A model generated the notes under the pieces. That model was not told the DNA's origin. It saw only the letters and a list, made by a program, of their open reading frames with translations, and searched no databases. Below, piece by piece: positions 9,657-18,445 of a DNA stretch of 61,135 nt; position 1 is the first letter of the stretch; each line of letters starts with the position of its first letter. The stretch comes from Streptomyces sp. MZ04. GTDB lineage: Bacteria > Actinomycetota > Actinomycetes > Streptomycetales > Streptomycetaceae. The stretch spans positions 1 to 61,135 of the forward strand of contig NZ_SRIC01000016.1 in assembly GCF_004684775.1 (NCBI RefSeq), written 5' to 3'. A program made the position numbers and the translations under genes.

Positions 9657-11171
9657 TTGTCCCGCACCGAGCCCGAAGCCGAACCTCCTGCGGACCCCTC
9701 CACCGAGCCGCCGCCGGGCGACGACCACGCCTTCTTCGGGCAGCCGCGCGGTCTGCTCACCCTCTCCGGCCTCGAGGTCTGGGAGCGCTTCTCGTTCCTC
9801 GGCATGCAGGCCATCCTCGTCCTGTACTTCGCGGACTCCGTCGCCAACGACGGCATGGGCATGGATTCCGGAACCGCCGCGTCCGTGTCGGCGGCGTACG
9901 GAACGCTCGTCTATCTCGTCTCGGTGGCAGGCGGCTGGCTCGCCGACCGCATCCTCGGCTCGTACCGGGCGGTCCTGTGGGGCGGCATCCTCATCGCCTG
10001 CGGGCACTACTCGATGGCGGTGCCGACGGCGACGATGACCTGGGTCGGGCTCGGTCTGATCAGCGCGGGCACCGGACTGCTCAAGCCGAACGTCGCCTCC
10101 ATGGTCGGCAAGCTCTACCGCACCGACGACGACCGGCGCGACGCCGGCTTCGCGCTCTACTACATGGCGATCAACGTGGGCGCCTTCGCCGGACCGCTGA
10201 TCACCGGCTGGCTCGGCGACCACAAGGGCTGGCACTGGGGCTTCTCGGCGGCCGCGATCGGCATGACGTTCGGCCTCGTCCAGTACGTGTTGGGGCGGCG
10301 GCATCTCGCGGGGCGCAAGGCGTCCGCCGAATTCGCGCTGCCCCGCGATGCGATGCACCGGGCGGTGCTCCTGATCGTCGTCGGCCTCGTCGCGGCGGCG
10401 GCCTTGGGCGGTCTGCTCGCCGGCGTCGGCTGGCTGACGATCGACCGGTTCGTCGACCTGCTCACCCTCATCTCGGTGATCGCGCCGGTCGTCTACTTCG
10501 CGGTCATGTTCCGCAGCCCGCGCGTGACGAACGAGGAGCGCGGCCGTCTCAGGCCGTACATCGTGCTCTTCCTGGCGTCGGTCGTCTTCAACTTCATCCT
10601 GTTCCAGGCCTACTCGACGATGATCCTGCTCGCGTCGACGAACGCCGAGACCTCGATCTTCGGCTTCACCTTCCCCGCCAGCTGGTACGCCTCCGCGCTG
10701 GGCGCCTTCGAGGTCGCGCTCGCCCCGGTCGTCGCCACGGTCTGGGCCAAGATGGGCCACGGGCAGCCGCACGCCTCCAACAAGATCGCCTTCGGCGTGA
10801 TCCTCGGCGGCCTCTCGTTCCTCCTGATGGTCCTGCCGACCTCGGGGCACAGCGACGACACGTACAAGATGGCCGTCTGGTGGATCGTCGGCTCGTACCT
10901 GCTGCTCGGCCTCGGCGACATCCTGGTGGAGACCTCGGGCATGTCGGCCACGACGAAGCTCGCCCCGAGGGCCTTCGCCAGCCAGACGATGTCCCTCTGG
11001 TTCCTCTCGCTGGCCCTCGCCAACGGCATCCAGGCGCAGACCGTGAAGCTCTACGGAGAGGTCTCCAACCCGGCGTACTTCGGCGTGAACGGCGCCATCG
11101 CGGTGGCCGCCGGTGTCGCCGTCATCCTGCTCGCACCGTGGCTGCGCCGCACCATGCACCCCGTCCACTGA
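9657..11171 (+). CDS. POT/PTR family proton-coupled oligopeptide transporter
   Basis: A 504-residue, 12-to-14-helix member of the proton-dependent oligopeptide transporter family. The diagnostic ExxER motif is E40-V-W-E43-R44, followed by FSFLGMQAILVLYF. The family signature TGLLKPNVASMVGKLY and the FALYYMAINVGAFAGPL segment are intact. It imports di- and tripeptides with protons. The TTG at 9657 is preferred: GGGAG lies 8 bases upstream, and it places a short acidic, Pro-rich cytoplasmic tail before the first helix. Upstream ATG codons lack ribosome binding sites. The S15/CocE hydrolase begins 9 bp after the stop, so the two form an operon for peptide uptake and cleavage (inference). Confidence 0.9.
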   Translation: MSRTEPEAEPPADPSTEPPPGDDHAFFGQPRGLLTLSGLEVWERFSFLGMQAILVLYFADSVANDGMGMDSGTAASVSAAYGTLVYLVSVAGGWLADRILGSYRAVLWGGILIACGHYSMAVPTATMTWVGLGLISAGTGLLKPNVASMVGKLYRTDDDRRDAGFALYYMAINVGAFAGPLITGWLGDHKGWHWGFSAAAIGMTFGLVQYVLGRRHLAGRKASAEFALPRDAMHRAVLLIVVGLVAAAALGGLLAGVGWLTIDRFVDLLTLISVIAPVVYFAVMFRSPRVTNEERGRLRPYIVLFLASVVFNFILFQAYSTMILLASTNAETSIFGFTFPASWYASALGAFEVALAPVVATVWAKMGHGQPHASNKIAFGVILGGLSFLLMVLPTSGHSDDTYKMAVWWIVGSYLLLGLGDILVETSGMSATTKLAPRAFASQTMSLWFLSLALANGIQAQTVKLYGEVSNPAYFGVNGAIAVAAGVAVILLAPWLRRTMHPVH

Positions 11172-11180
11172 GGTTCCCCC

Positions 11181-13169
11181 ATGCAGATTCGCTCCTCCTT
11201 CCCGTACGAGACCACTCGCGAGGACGTCCAGGTCCCCCTCCCGGACGGGACCAAGCTGTACGCGCGCGTCTGGCGCCCGGTGACGGACGAACCCGTCCCC
11301 GCGCTCCTCGAATACCTCCCCTACCGGCTGAGCGACTGGACGGCGCCGCGCGACTGGCAGCGCCACCCCTGGTACGCGGGCCACGGCTACGCCTCCGTGC
11401 GCGTGGACGTGCGGGGCCACGGCAACTCGGAGGGCATGCCGGGCGACGAGTACTCGGCGGTCGAGCTGGCCGACGGGGTCGCGGTCGTCAACTGGCTCGC
11501 CCAACAGCCGTGGTGCTCGGGCAAGGTCGGCATGTTCGGCATCTCCTGGGGCGGCTTCAACTCCCTCCAGATCGCGGCCCTCGCGCCCGAGCCGCTCAAG
11601 GCGGTCGTCACGGTCTGCTCGACGGACGACCGCTATGACAACGACGTGCACTACATGGGTGGTTCCGTCCTCGCGGTGGACATGCACGCATGGGCGGCGA
11701 CGATGCTGGCATTCGTGTCGCGCCCGCCGGACCCGCTGTTCGTCGGCTCCGACTGGCGCGAGATGTGGCTGGCCCGCCTCGAAGCCGTGGACCCCTTCAT
11801 CCACACCTGGCTCGACCACCAGACCCGGGACGACTACTGGCGGCACGGCAGCGTCTGCGAGGACTACTCCGCGATCGGCGCGGCGGTGCTCGCGGTGGGC
11901 GGATTCCACGATCCCTACCGGGACACGGTCCTGCGCCTGGTCGAACATCTGCCGGGCGACGTACGGGGGCTGATCGGCCCGTGGTCGCACCAGTACCCGG
12001 ACCGCGGCCTGCCGCCGGGCCCGGCGATCGGCTTCCTCCAGGAGACGCTGCGGTGGTGGGACCACCACCTGAAGGGCATCGAGAATGACGTCATGGCGGA
12101 GCCGAAGCTCCGCTCCTGGATCAGCGACTCGCACCGCCCCGCGACGGTGTACGACGAGCTGCCGGGCGGCTGGGCCGGCGACCCCTCCTGGCCGTCCCCG
12201 AACGTCACCCCCGTGTCATACGCCCTCCAGGGCAACCCGCTGATCGTGAACTCCCCGCAGCACACGGGCCTGGACGCGGGCCGCTTCTTCCCCTTCGGTA
12301 ACGACGCCGACCTGCCGCCGGACCAGCGGGACGAGGACGCCAAGTCGGCGTGCTTCGAGTTCGAGGTGCCCGCTGCGGTACGCATCCTGGGCCGGCCCCG
12401 GGTGACGCTGCGGCTCCGCATGGACGTGCCCTTCGGGCAGGCGATCGCCCGGGTCTGCGACGTGGCCCCGGACGGCTCGTCGACGCTGGTCACGCGCGGC
12501 GTGCTGAACCTGTCCGCCCGCCACGGCCGCGACCGCGCGGACGCCTGGCCGGTGGGCGACACCGAGGACGTGACGTTCGACCTGAACGCCATCGGGTACG
12601 CGTTCCCGCCGGGGCACCGGATCCGGCTCGCGGTGTCGTCGGCGTACTGGCCCTGGATCTGGCCGCGGGCCGACTCGGCGGGCTTCGTCCTCGACCCGGC
12701 GGGCAGTTCCCTGGAACTGCCGGTCAGGGAGGGCGAGTTGGATCCGGGGATCACCTTCGCCGCGCCCGAGCAGTCGGAGCCGCTGGAGGTCGTGTACCCG
12801 GCGACGCTCGACGAGCAGCGCCCCGAGCGTCTCGTCGTACGCGATGTGGCGAAGGGCGAATGGCGCCTGGAGGTGGACCCGCGCTACGGCGGCACGCGGG
12901 TCTACCCGGACGGCCTGGAGTTCACCGAGGACGCGCTGGAGACGTACACGATCAACGAGTCCGACCCCCTCTCCGCCCGCACCCGCTCCGACTGGACGAT
13001 CCGCCTGCACCGCCCGGAACTGGCCTGGGACGTACGGGTGGAGTCGCGCTCCGAGATCACCTGTGACGCGGCGGACTTCATCACGTCGAACGAGGTGGTG
13101 TGCAAGGACGGCGGCGAGGTGGTGTTCCACCGGACGTGGGAGAAGCGGATTCCGCGGACGGCGGGGTGA
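11181..13169 (+). CDS. CocE/NonD family hydrolase (S15 X-Pro peptidase-like)
   Basis: A 662-residue serine hydrolase. The alpha/beta-hydrolase core contains RVDVRGHGNSEG at 75-85, the nucleophile elbow GISWGG with S122, an Asp candidate in GGFHDPYRD and the His in GPWSHQYPD. The C-terminal third is the jelly-roll PepX_C domain (from about residue 380, FEVPAAVRILGRPRVTLRLR onward). No signal peptide is seen, so it should act inside the cell on short peptides or esters. It directly follows the peptide transporter gene. X-Pro peptidase, glutaryl acylase and cocaine esterase share this architecture, so the substrate is undecided. Confidence 0.87.
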   Translation: MQIRSSFPYETTREDVQVPLPDGTKLYARVWRPVTDEPVPALLEYLPYRLSDWTAPRDWQRHPWYAGHGYASVRVDVRGHGNSEGMPGDEYSAVELADGVAVVNWLAQQPWCSGKVGMFGISWGGFNSLQIAALAPEPLKAVVTVCSTDDRYDNDVHYMGGSVLAVDMHAWAATMLAFVSRPPDPLFVGSDWREMWLARLEAVDPFIHTWLDHQTRDDYWRHGSVCEDYSAIGAAVLAVGGFHDPYRDTVLRLVEHLPGDVRGLIGPWSHQYPDRGLPPGPAIGFLQETLRWWDHHLKGIENDVMAEPKLRSWISDSHRPATVYDELPGGWAGDPSWPSPNVTPVSYALQGNPLIVNSPQHTGLDAGRFFPFGNDADLPPDQRDEDAKSACFEFEVPAAVRILGRPRVTLRLRMDVPFGQAIARVCDVAPDGSSTLVTRGVLNLSARHGRDRADAWPVGDTEDVTFDLNAIGYAFPPGHRIRLAVSSAYWPWIWPRADSAGFVLDPAGSSLELPVREGELDPGITFAAPEQSEPLEVVYPATLDEQRPERLVVRDVAKGEWRLEVDPRYGGTRVYPDGLEFTEDALETYTINESDPLSARTRSDWTIRLHRPELAWDVRVESRSEITCDAADFITSNEVVCKDGGEVVFHRTWEKRIPRTAG

Positions 13170-13258
13170 GTTGCGCGCCGTAGGGGGCGCGGGGAACTGC
13201 GGGGTGAGTTGTGCCCCGTAAGGGGCGCGGGGAACTGCGCGACCAGCCCCCACCGGCC
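13168..13258. repeat. Dispersed intergenic repeat, copies B1 and B2
   Basis: Two tandem copies, inverted relative to copies A and C: gagttg(c/t)g(c)ccgta(g)gggcgcggggaactgcg occurs twice. Each has a hairpin of GC-rich arms. They lie between the convergent S15 hydrolase and HAD genes and could end transcription from both sides. Confidence 0.65.
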
Positions 13259-13265
13259 CGCGGAC

Positions 13266-14093
13266 TCACCACCGCACTTCCCGCGGAGCGCTCAGCAGCC
13301 GCTCAAGCACCGCGGCCACCCCGTCGTCCTCGTTCGACGAAGTCACCTCATCGGCCGCCGACTTGAGATCGGGATGAGCGTTGGCCATGGCCACGCCACG
13401 GGCAGCCCACACGAACATCGGTACGTCATTGGGCATGTCGCCGAAGGCGATGGTGTCCGCGGAGGTCATCCCGAGCCGCTCGGCGGCGAGTGCGAGCCCG
13501 GTCGCCTTGGTCACCCCGCGCGGCTGCAGCTCGACCGTGCCGGGACCGGACATGGTGACGGTGGCGAGGGACCCGACGGCATCACGCGCCACGGCGGCCA
13601 ACTCGTCGTCGGTCAGCTCGGGATGGCGCAGCAGCACCTTGCTGATCGGCTCGGCCCAGAGCGCGTCCCGCCGCCGCACCCGCACGGCCGGCAGCGTGGG
13701 GTGCGGCATCAGGTAACCCGGCTCGATGAGGGTGAGCCCGTCCACGCCGTCCTGGTCGACGGCGGCGTAGACCTGCCCGACCTCGGCCTCGATCTTCCCG
13801 AGCGCGGCCTCGGCGAGATCCCGGTCCAGGGTCACCGACCACACCATCCGGTCGGACTCCGCGTCGTACAACTGCGCCCCCTGCCCGCAGACGGCGAGAC
13901 CGCCGCCGCCCAGATCGTCGAGGAGCGGCTTCACGCGCGGCGCGGGCCGCCCGGTCACCACCAGGTGCCGGGCCCCGGCGGCGACCGTCGCCGCCAGTGC
14001 TGCCCGCGACCGGTCGGAGATGGTGTCGTCGCCGCGCAGCAGCGTTCCGTCCAGGTCAGTGGCGATAAGTGAATATGCGAGGGGAGCGGCCAT
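13266..14093 (-). CDS. HAD superfamily phosphatase, Cof/type IIB
   Basis: A 275-residue HAD hydrolase. Motif I is DLDGTLL with nucleophile D13 and general acid D15. Motif II is VVTGR (about 46-50), the motif III lysine lies in the GVTKATGLA region near residue 195, and motif IV is FGDMPNDVPMF. The type IIB cap lies between motifs II and III. Such enzymes dephosphorylate sugar phosphates, phosphoglycolate or cofactors; the substrate is not predictable. The ATG at 14093 is chosen because the conserved domain begins eight residues later; the longer frame adds 27 unrelated residues. Confidence 0.87.
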   Translation of the reverse strand: MAAPLAYSLIATDLDGTLLRGDDTISDRSRAALAATVAAGARHLVVTGRPAPRVKPLLDDLGGGGLAVCGQGAQLYDAESDRMVWSVTLDRDLAEAALGKIEAEVGQVYAAVDQDGVDGLTLIEPGYLMPHPTLPAVRVRRRDALWAEPISKVLLRHPELTDDELAAVARDAVGSLATVTMSGPGTVELQPRGVTKATGLALAAERLGMTSADTIAFGDMPNDVPMFVWAARGVAMANAHPDLKSAADEVTSSNEDDGVAAVLERLLSAPREVRW

Positions 14094-14280
14094 GATCCAG
14101 AGAATACGGATCCACGGCGATGCTGAAAGCAACGTGACAGGAGCTGTGACGGGCTCGGTGCGCCGGTCGCGCAACCGGCGCTCCGGGGATTCACCGGGAC
14201 GTGTCGCTCCGCACGGCTCGGGGGGCGTACGCCGGGGTGGGCGACAGGGGACGAATCCCCTGAATTCCCCTCGCCCTGCC

Positions 14281-14310
14281 CCTAGTTGCCTCTAGTTGCC
14301 CCTAGTTGCC
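14281..14310. repeat. Three tandem 10-bp repeats (CTAGTTGCC)
   Basis: CCTAGTTGCC, TCTAGTTGCC and CCTAGTTGCC follow one another just past the stop of the flavin oxidoreductase gene. The rest of 14094-14324 has no recognisable gene. Confidence 0.7.
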
Positions 14311-14324
14311 TCTCGCCCTCTCCC

Positions 14325-15527
14325 TCAGCCGTGCGCCGCCGCGAGATGCCGGGCAAGCCGTGGCGAAGCGAACTCCGTCCCACACACGAACCGCATCACC
14401 GGTCCGTACGACGCCGCCGCCGGCAGCCCCGTGAAGTACAGGCCGGGGACCGACGAGACGTACCCGGCGCCGAGCTTCGGCGTGCCCCGGCTCACCGCGA
14501 GGCGGGCGCGGAGCGCGTGGCCCAGGAAGTCCATCGCGGCGATGTCGACCCGGTAGCCCGTCGCCGCCATGATGTGGTCGGCGGCGAGTTCGCGGGTGCG
14601 GCCGCCCAGGGTCTCGACCCGCAGGACCGGGCTGCCGTCGCGGACCTCCGCCGAGGCGATGCGGCGGACCTCGCGCTTGTCGACCTTGTCCTCGAAGCGG
14701 TCGCGCAGCCACCAGGCGCCCAGCGGCCCGAGGATGCGGCGGACCAGGAAGTGCCGGGCCTGCGGGGGCAGATAGCGGTAGGGGTGGGGGTAGTAGCTGA
14801 TCGCGTAGAGCGACCAGGCGCGGCCGAACGGCGACTCGGGGCGCAGCCTCGGCTGCTCCCACGGAGGCGCCCCGAAGTCCACGGCCCCCTTGCCGCGCGC
14901 CACCACCCGGACGTTCGCGCCCGCTTCGGCGGCGAGCGCGGCCGTCTCCAGGGACGACTGGCCCGCACCGACCACGATCAGGTCACGCCCGGCGAACCGC
15001 GACAGGTCGTGGTGCTGCGAGCTGTGCGAGACGGGACCTGTGGGGGTCGGCCCGTCCGGTACGGCCGCGGCCAGCTCGGGCGGCAGCTGCGCGAGACCGG
15101 AGAGCCCGGTCGCGACGACGACCGCGCGGGCCGCGAACTGCTCGCCGGAGTCCAGCTTCAGGTCGAAGCCCGCCGTGCCCCTGCGGTCGACCGACACCAC
15201 CCGCACCTGCTCGAGTTCGGGCACGAGCTTCTGCTTGAACCACTCCCCGTAGGCGACGAAGGTCTCCACGGGGATGATGTCCTCGTCGGTGACCAGGCGC
15301 GGTATCCCCGCCGCGTCGCAGTAGTCGACGAGGTTGTGGCCGCGCTGCGGCGCGTCGATGTTCGACGCCGCGGGCGTCGACTTCAGGAGCATCCCCGCCG
15401 GCATATGGGCGCGCCAGCTCACCATGGGCTCGCCGAAGATCCGTACCGGGATGCCGCGGGCCCTCAGATGGGCCGCGGTCGACAGGCCGAACGGGCCCGC
15501 CCCGATGACTGCTACTGGTTGGATCAC
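14325..15527 (-). CDS. FAD-dependent NAD(P)-binding oxidoreductase
   Basis: A 400-residue two-dinucleotide-binding-domain flavoprotein. The FAD motif is VIGAGPFGLSTAAHL (residues 6-20) and the NAD(P)H motif is VVGAGQSSLETAAL near 186-199. ATGYRVD near residue 325 matches the C-terminal ATG motif of flavin-containing and N-hydroxylating monooxygenases. It would oxidise a small molecule using NAD(P)H and O2, or act as a dehydrogenase; the substrate is unknown. It lies 83 bp downstream of the ATP-grasp gene on the same strand, which hints at a two-enzyme modification pathway. Confidence 0.83.
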   Translation of the reverse strand: MIQPVAVIGAGPFGLSTAAHLRARGIPVRIFGEPMVSWRAHMPAGMLLKSTPAASNIDAPQRGHNLVDYCDAAGIPRLVTDEDIIPVETFVAYGEWFKQKLVPELEQVRVVSVDRRGTAGFDLKLDSGEQFAARAVVVATGLSGLAQLPPELAAAVPDGPTPTGPVSHSSQHHDLSRFAGRDLIVVGAGQSSLETAALAAEAGANVRVVARGKGAVDFGAPPWEQPRLRPESPFGRAWSLYAISYYPHPYRYLPPQARHFLVRRILGPLGAWWLRDRFEDKVDKREVRRIASAEVRDGSPVLRVETLGGRTRELAADHIMAATGYRVDIAAMDFLGHALRARLAVSRGTPKLGAGYVSSVPGLYFTGLPAAASYGPVMRFVCGTEFASPRLARHLAAAHG

Positions 15528-15610
15528 GAAGTCCCTCCCCAGGACGTCACTTATTGCGTGTGCCTACTTCGTGTGGTGCTGGATTCAGTTGTGCGGTGCC
15601 ACCTTCAGAC

Positions 15611-16885
15611 TCAACTCGTCGCGCTCCCCCGCCGGTTCGTCCGCCAGAGTTGGTACAGATGCTTGGCCCCCGGCCGTACGAACCTCGCGAGCATCGTGAA
15701 GAACGGCTTCATGTCGTCCGCCGCGAGCCATGCCAGTTCCGTGCCGCTCGCGCGGGCGGGCGCGTGCGGCGTCGTATATCCGCTGCGGCGGTAGGCGAGG
15801 AGAGCGGGCAGGTCGATGTTCTCCACGACGTACCGATGACCGGCGCGCTGTTCCCCCTCCGGGACAGGGCGGCCTGTCAGGTGCAGATGCATCGCACGGA
15901 CGACGTCGATCCCGGACTCGCTCTCGAAGAGCCGGAACTGGGCGCCCATGCGCGGGTTGAAGTCGAGCAGTTTGTACTGACCGTCGCGCCGGTCGAAGCG
16001 CAGGTCGAGGTCGATGATTCCGGTGAAGCCGATCTGCTTGATAAAACGTGCGGTGAGGTCCACGAGTTCCGGATTGTCGACGACGTACGCATTCGCCGTC
16101 ATCCCCGCGTGCGGCGGCCAGGAGCGCACCTTGACGCCCGTGAACATCGCGAGCGGCGTCGAGTCCACGTCGAAGTACGCGTGCACGATCCAGTCCTCGG
16201 CCTGCTCACGGGGCAGATACTCCTGGAGGATCACACCGGGGCGCGTGCCCCAGTCGCGGGCCAGGCCGAGCAGGCCCTCCGGGGTCTCTATGCGCGTCGT
16301 CCCGTTCACCGCGGGCCTGCTGCGGCGGGTGAACGCCTCGCGGTTCTTGGCGACCACCGGGAAGACCGCCGTGGCGGCGAACTCCTCGATGTCCCCGAGG
16401 CTTTCGGGGAAGGCCGCCGCGGGCGACGCGACGCCGTGCTCCACGCACAGCTCGTGCAGGCCCTGCTTGCTGGCCAGGCGGCGGGGCAACTCCGGCTCCA
16501 CGCGCGGAAACAGGAACCCCGCGTCACCGAGCGGCTCCTGGTGCTCGGCGATGAGGACGGCCGCCTCCTCGTCGGTCGGGATCAGGACCGTGGGTCTGCC
16601 GATCCGGCGGGCGACGCGCAGCAGCCCCTCGACGAGCCGCTCCGGCCGCTCCGCCCCTGTGGTCGGCCAGGGGAAGGCTCCGGTGAGGTGACGCGAGAGC
16701 GCCGCGGGCGTGTAACGGTCCTCCGTGATCGCATACATGGGCACGCCGAGACGCCCGAGGCTGCGGATCGCGCCGACGCCTCCGTGGTGCAGCGGATAGT
16801 CGCCGAACTTCACGATCAGGCCGGGCACTTCCCGGTCCACCGCCACGGGCACGCTGTCGTTCGTCCTGGCCACGGGTCCCCCCAC
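15611..16885 (-). CDS. ATP-grasp carboxylate-amine ligase-like protein
   Basis: A protein of about 424 residues with an ATP-grasp fold: an N-terminal Rossmann-like part (GGVGAIRSLGRLGVPMYAIT), the ATP-binding subdomain with VVAKNREAF, QEYLPREQAEDWIVHAYFD, and the metal-binding end GIIDLDLRFDRRDGQYKLLDFNPRMGAQF, where D and N of DFNPR are the usual Mg ligands. Such enzymes join a carboxylate to an amine through an acyl phosphate. Several GTG codons lie near the 5' end; GTG 16885 is preferred because GGAGGG is 4-5 bases upstream, while GTG 16873 is also possible. It is the first gene of a pair with the flavin oxidoreductase. The product is unknown. Confidence 0.82.
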   Translation of the reverse strand: MGGPVARTNDSVPVAVDREVPGLIVKFGDYPLHHGGVGAIRSLGRLGVPMYAITEDRYTPAALSRHLTGAFPWPTTGAERPERLVEGLLRVARRIGRPTVLIPTDEEAAVLIAEHQEPLGDAGFLFPRVEPELPRRLASKQGLHELCVEHGVASPAAAFPESLGDIEEFAATAVFPVVAKNREAFTRRSRPAVNGTTRIETPEGLLGLARDWGTRPGVILQEYLPREQAEDWIVHAYFDVDSTPLAMFTGVKVRSWPPHAGMTANAYVVDNPELVDLTARFIKQIGFTGIIDLDLRFDRRDGQYKLLDFNPRMGAQFRLFESESGIDVVRAMHLHLTGRPVPEGEQRAGHRYVVENIDLPALLAYRRSGYTTPHAPARASGTELAWLAADDMKPFFTMLARFVRPGAKHLYQLWRTNRRGSATS

Positions 16886-17060
16886 GTGTCCCTCCGTCTG
16901 ACCCGGACCCACCCCGTCCGCGTCCCCCAAAGGACGCTAAGCCGGAATTGACCACTCCAGCAAGGCTTATTCGGACATTGCGAACTCTTTAGGCACTGCC
17001 CCAACCGGGGACTTCCCACGTAACGTGTGGCACACCCAATGGAAAGCGAGGCAGGTACGC

Positions 17061-18356
17061 ATGTCCGAGCAGACCCCGCTCGAGCCGGCCGGGAGCGACC
17101 CTTCCGTGCGCTCCGAAGGCGGCGACCCCTTCGCCCTCTCGGAGAGCGACCCCTTCGGGCCGCACAACCTCCCGTACGGCGTGTTCTCCCCGGCCGGGAC
17201 CACCGGGGACACAGAGCGCCGGGTCGGTGTACGACTCGGTGATCATGTCCTCGACGCGGGCGCCGCGGCCGCCGCGCTCGGTTCGCCCTATGTCTCGCTG
17301 CTCGCACGGCCCACGCTGAACCCGCTGCTCGCCGCGGGCCGCACCGCCTGGTCCGACGTCCGGCGCGCGATCACGGCGTGGCTGACGATCCCGGCCCACC
17401 GCGAGGTCGTCCGTCCGCTGCTTCACCCGCTGTCCGAGGTGACGCTGCACCTCCCCTTCGAGGTCGCGGACTATGTGGACTTCTACGCCTCCGAGCACCA
17501 CGCGACGCACCTGGGCAAGATCTTCCGCCCGGATTCGCCGACGCCACTGACCCCCAACTGGAAGCACCTGCCCATCGGTTACCACGGCCGGTCCGGCACT
17601 GTTGTGGTCTCCGGGACGGAGGTGGTACGTCCGACGGGGCAGCGCAAGACGCCGGCCGACACGGCACCCGTCTTCGGCCCCTCGGTCCGGCTCGACATCG
17701 AGGCGGAGGTCGGCTTCGTCGTCGGTACGCCGTCGGAGATGGGCACGCCGGTGCCGCTCGCGGACTTCCGTGAGCATGTCTTCGGCCTCACGCTCCTCAA
17801 CGACTGGTCGGCGCGCGACATCCAGGCCTGGGAGTACGTCCCGCTCGGGCCGTTCCTCGGCAAGTCCTTCTGCACCTCCGTCTCGGCGTGGATCACCCCG
17901 CTGGAGGCGCTGGACGCGGCGCGCGTCACCCCGCCCGCGCGGACGCACGAGCTCCTCCCCTATCTGGACGACTCGGCGGAGCCCGCCGCGGACGAGCCGG
18001 GCGGCTACGACCTGCGGATCACCGTGACCCTGAACGGCCACGTCATCTCCGAGCCGCCCTTCTCCACCGTCTACTGGACGGCGGCCCAGCAGCTGGCCCA
18101 CATGACGGTGAACGGCGCGTCCCTGCGCACGGGCGATCTGTACGGCTCGGGCACCGTCTCCGGCCCCTCGGAGGGGCAGTACGGCTCCCTCATCGAGATC
18201 ACCTGGAACGGCCGCGACCCGCTTGTCCTGCCGGACGGGAAGCGGACATTCCTGGAGGACGGGGATGAGGTCACTCTGACGGCGTGGGCCCCTGGCCCGG
18301 ACGGGACCCGGGTCGGCCTCGGAGAGGTTTCTGGCAGGGTCGCCTCGGCACGATGA
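17061..18356 (+). CDS. fahA: Fumarylacetoacetase
   Basis: A 431-residue enzyme that cleaves fumarylacetoacetate to fumarate and acetoacetate, the last step of tyrosine degradation. The N-terminal SH3-like part (ESDPFGPHNLPYGVFS) and the catalytic domain are complete. Metal and catalytic residues match the mammalian enzyme in spacing: D140 and H147 (DFYASEHHATH, seven apart), E214 and E216 (DIEAEVGF) and D248 (LLNDWSARD). WKHLPIGYHGR is also conserved. ATG 17061 is preferred over the upstream GTG: it has GAGGCAGG 5-12 bases upstream and fits the family N-terminus. The gene is divergent from the ATP-grasp gene. Confidence 0.95.
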   Translation: MSEQTPLEPAGSDPSVRSEGGDPFALSESDPFGPHNLPYGVFSPAGTTGDTERRVGVRLGDHVLDAGAAAAALGSPYVSLLARPTLNPLLAAGRTAWSDVRRAITAWLTIPAHREVVRPLLHPLSEVTLHLPFEVADYVDFYASEHHATHLGKIFRPDSPTPLTPNWKHLPIGYHGRSGTVVVSGTEVVRPTGQRKTPADTAPVFGPSVRLDIEAEVGFVVGTPSEMGTPVPLADFREHVFGLTLLNDWSARDIQAWEYVPLGPFLGKSFCTSVSAWITPLEALDAARVTPPARTHELLPYLDDSAEPAADEPGGYDLRITVTLNGHVISEPPFSTVYWTAAQQLAHMTVNGASLRTGDLYGSGTVSGPSEGQYGSLIEITWNGRDPLVLPDGKRTFLEDGDEVTLTAWAPGPDGTRVGLGEVSGRVASAR

Positions 18357-18389
18357 GTCCGGCAGGGGCCGGGGAGCGTCTACAGCACC

Positions 18390-18432
18390 GTCGTGGCTGG
18401 TCGCGCAGTTCCCCGCGCCCCTGCGGGGCGCC
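18390..18432. repeat. Dispersed intergenic repeat, copy C
   Basis: This copy reads tggctggtcgcgcagttccc then CGCGCCCCT..GGGGCGC, the same orientation as copy A. It lies between the convergent fumarylacetoacetase and RecQ stops and can form a short GC hairpin. Confidence 0.65.
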
Positions 18433-18445
18433 CCTCGGCGCCCTC

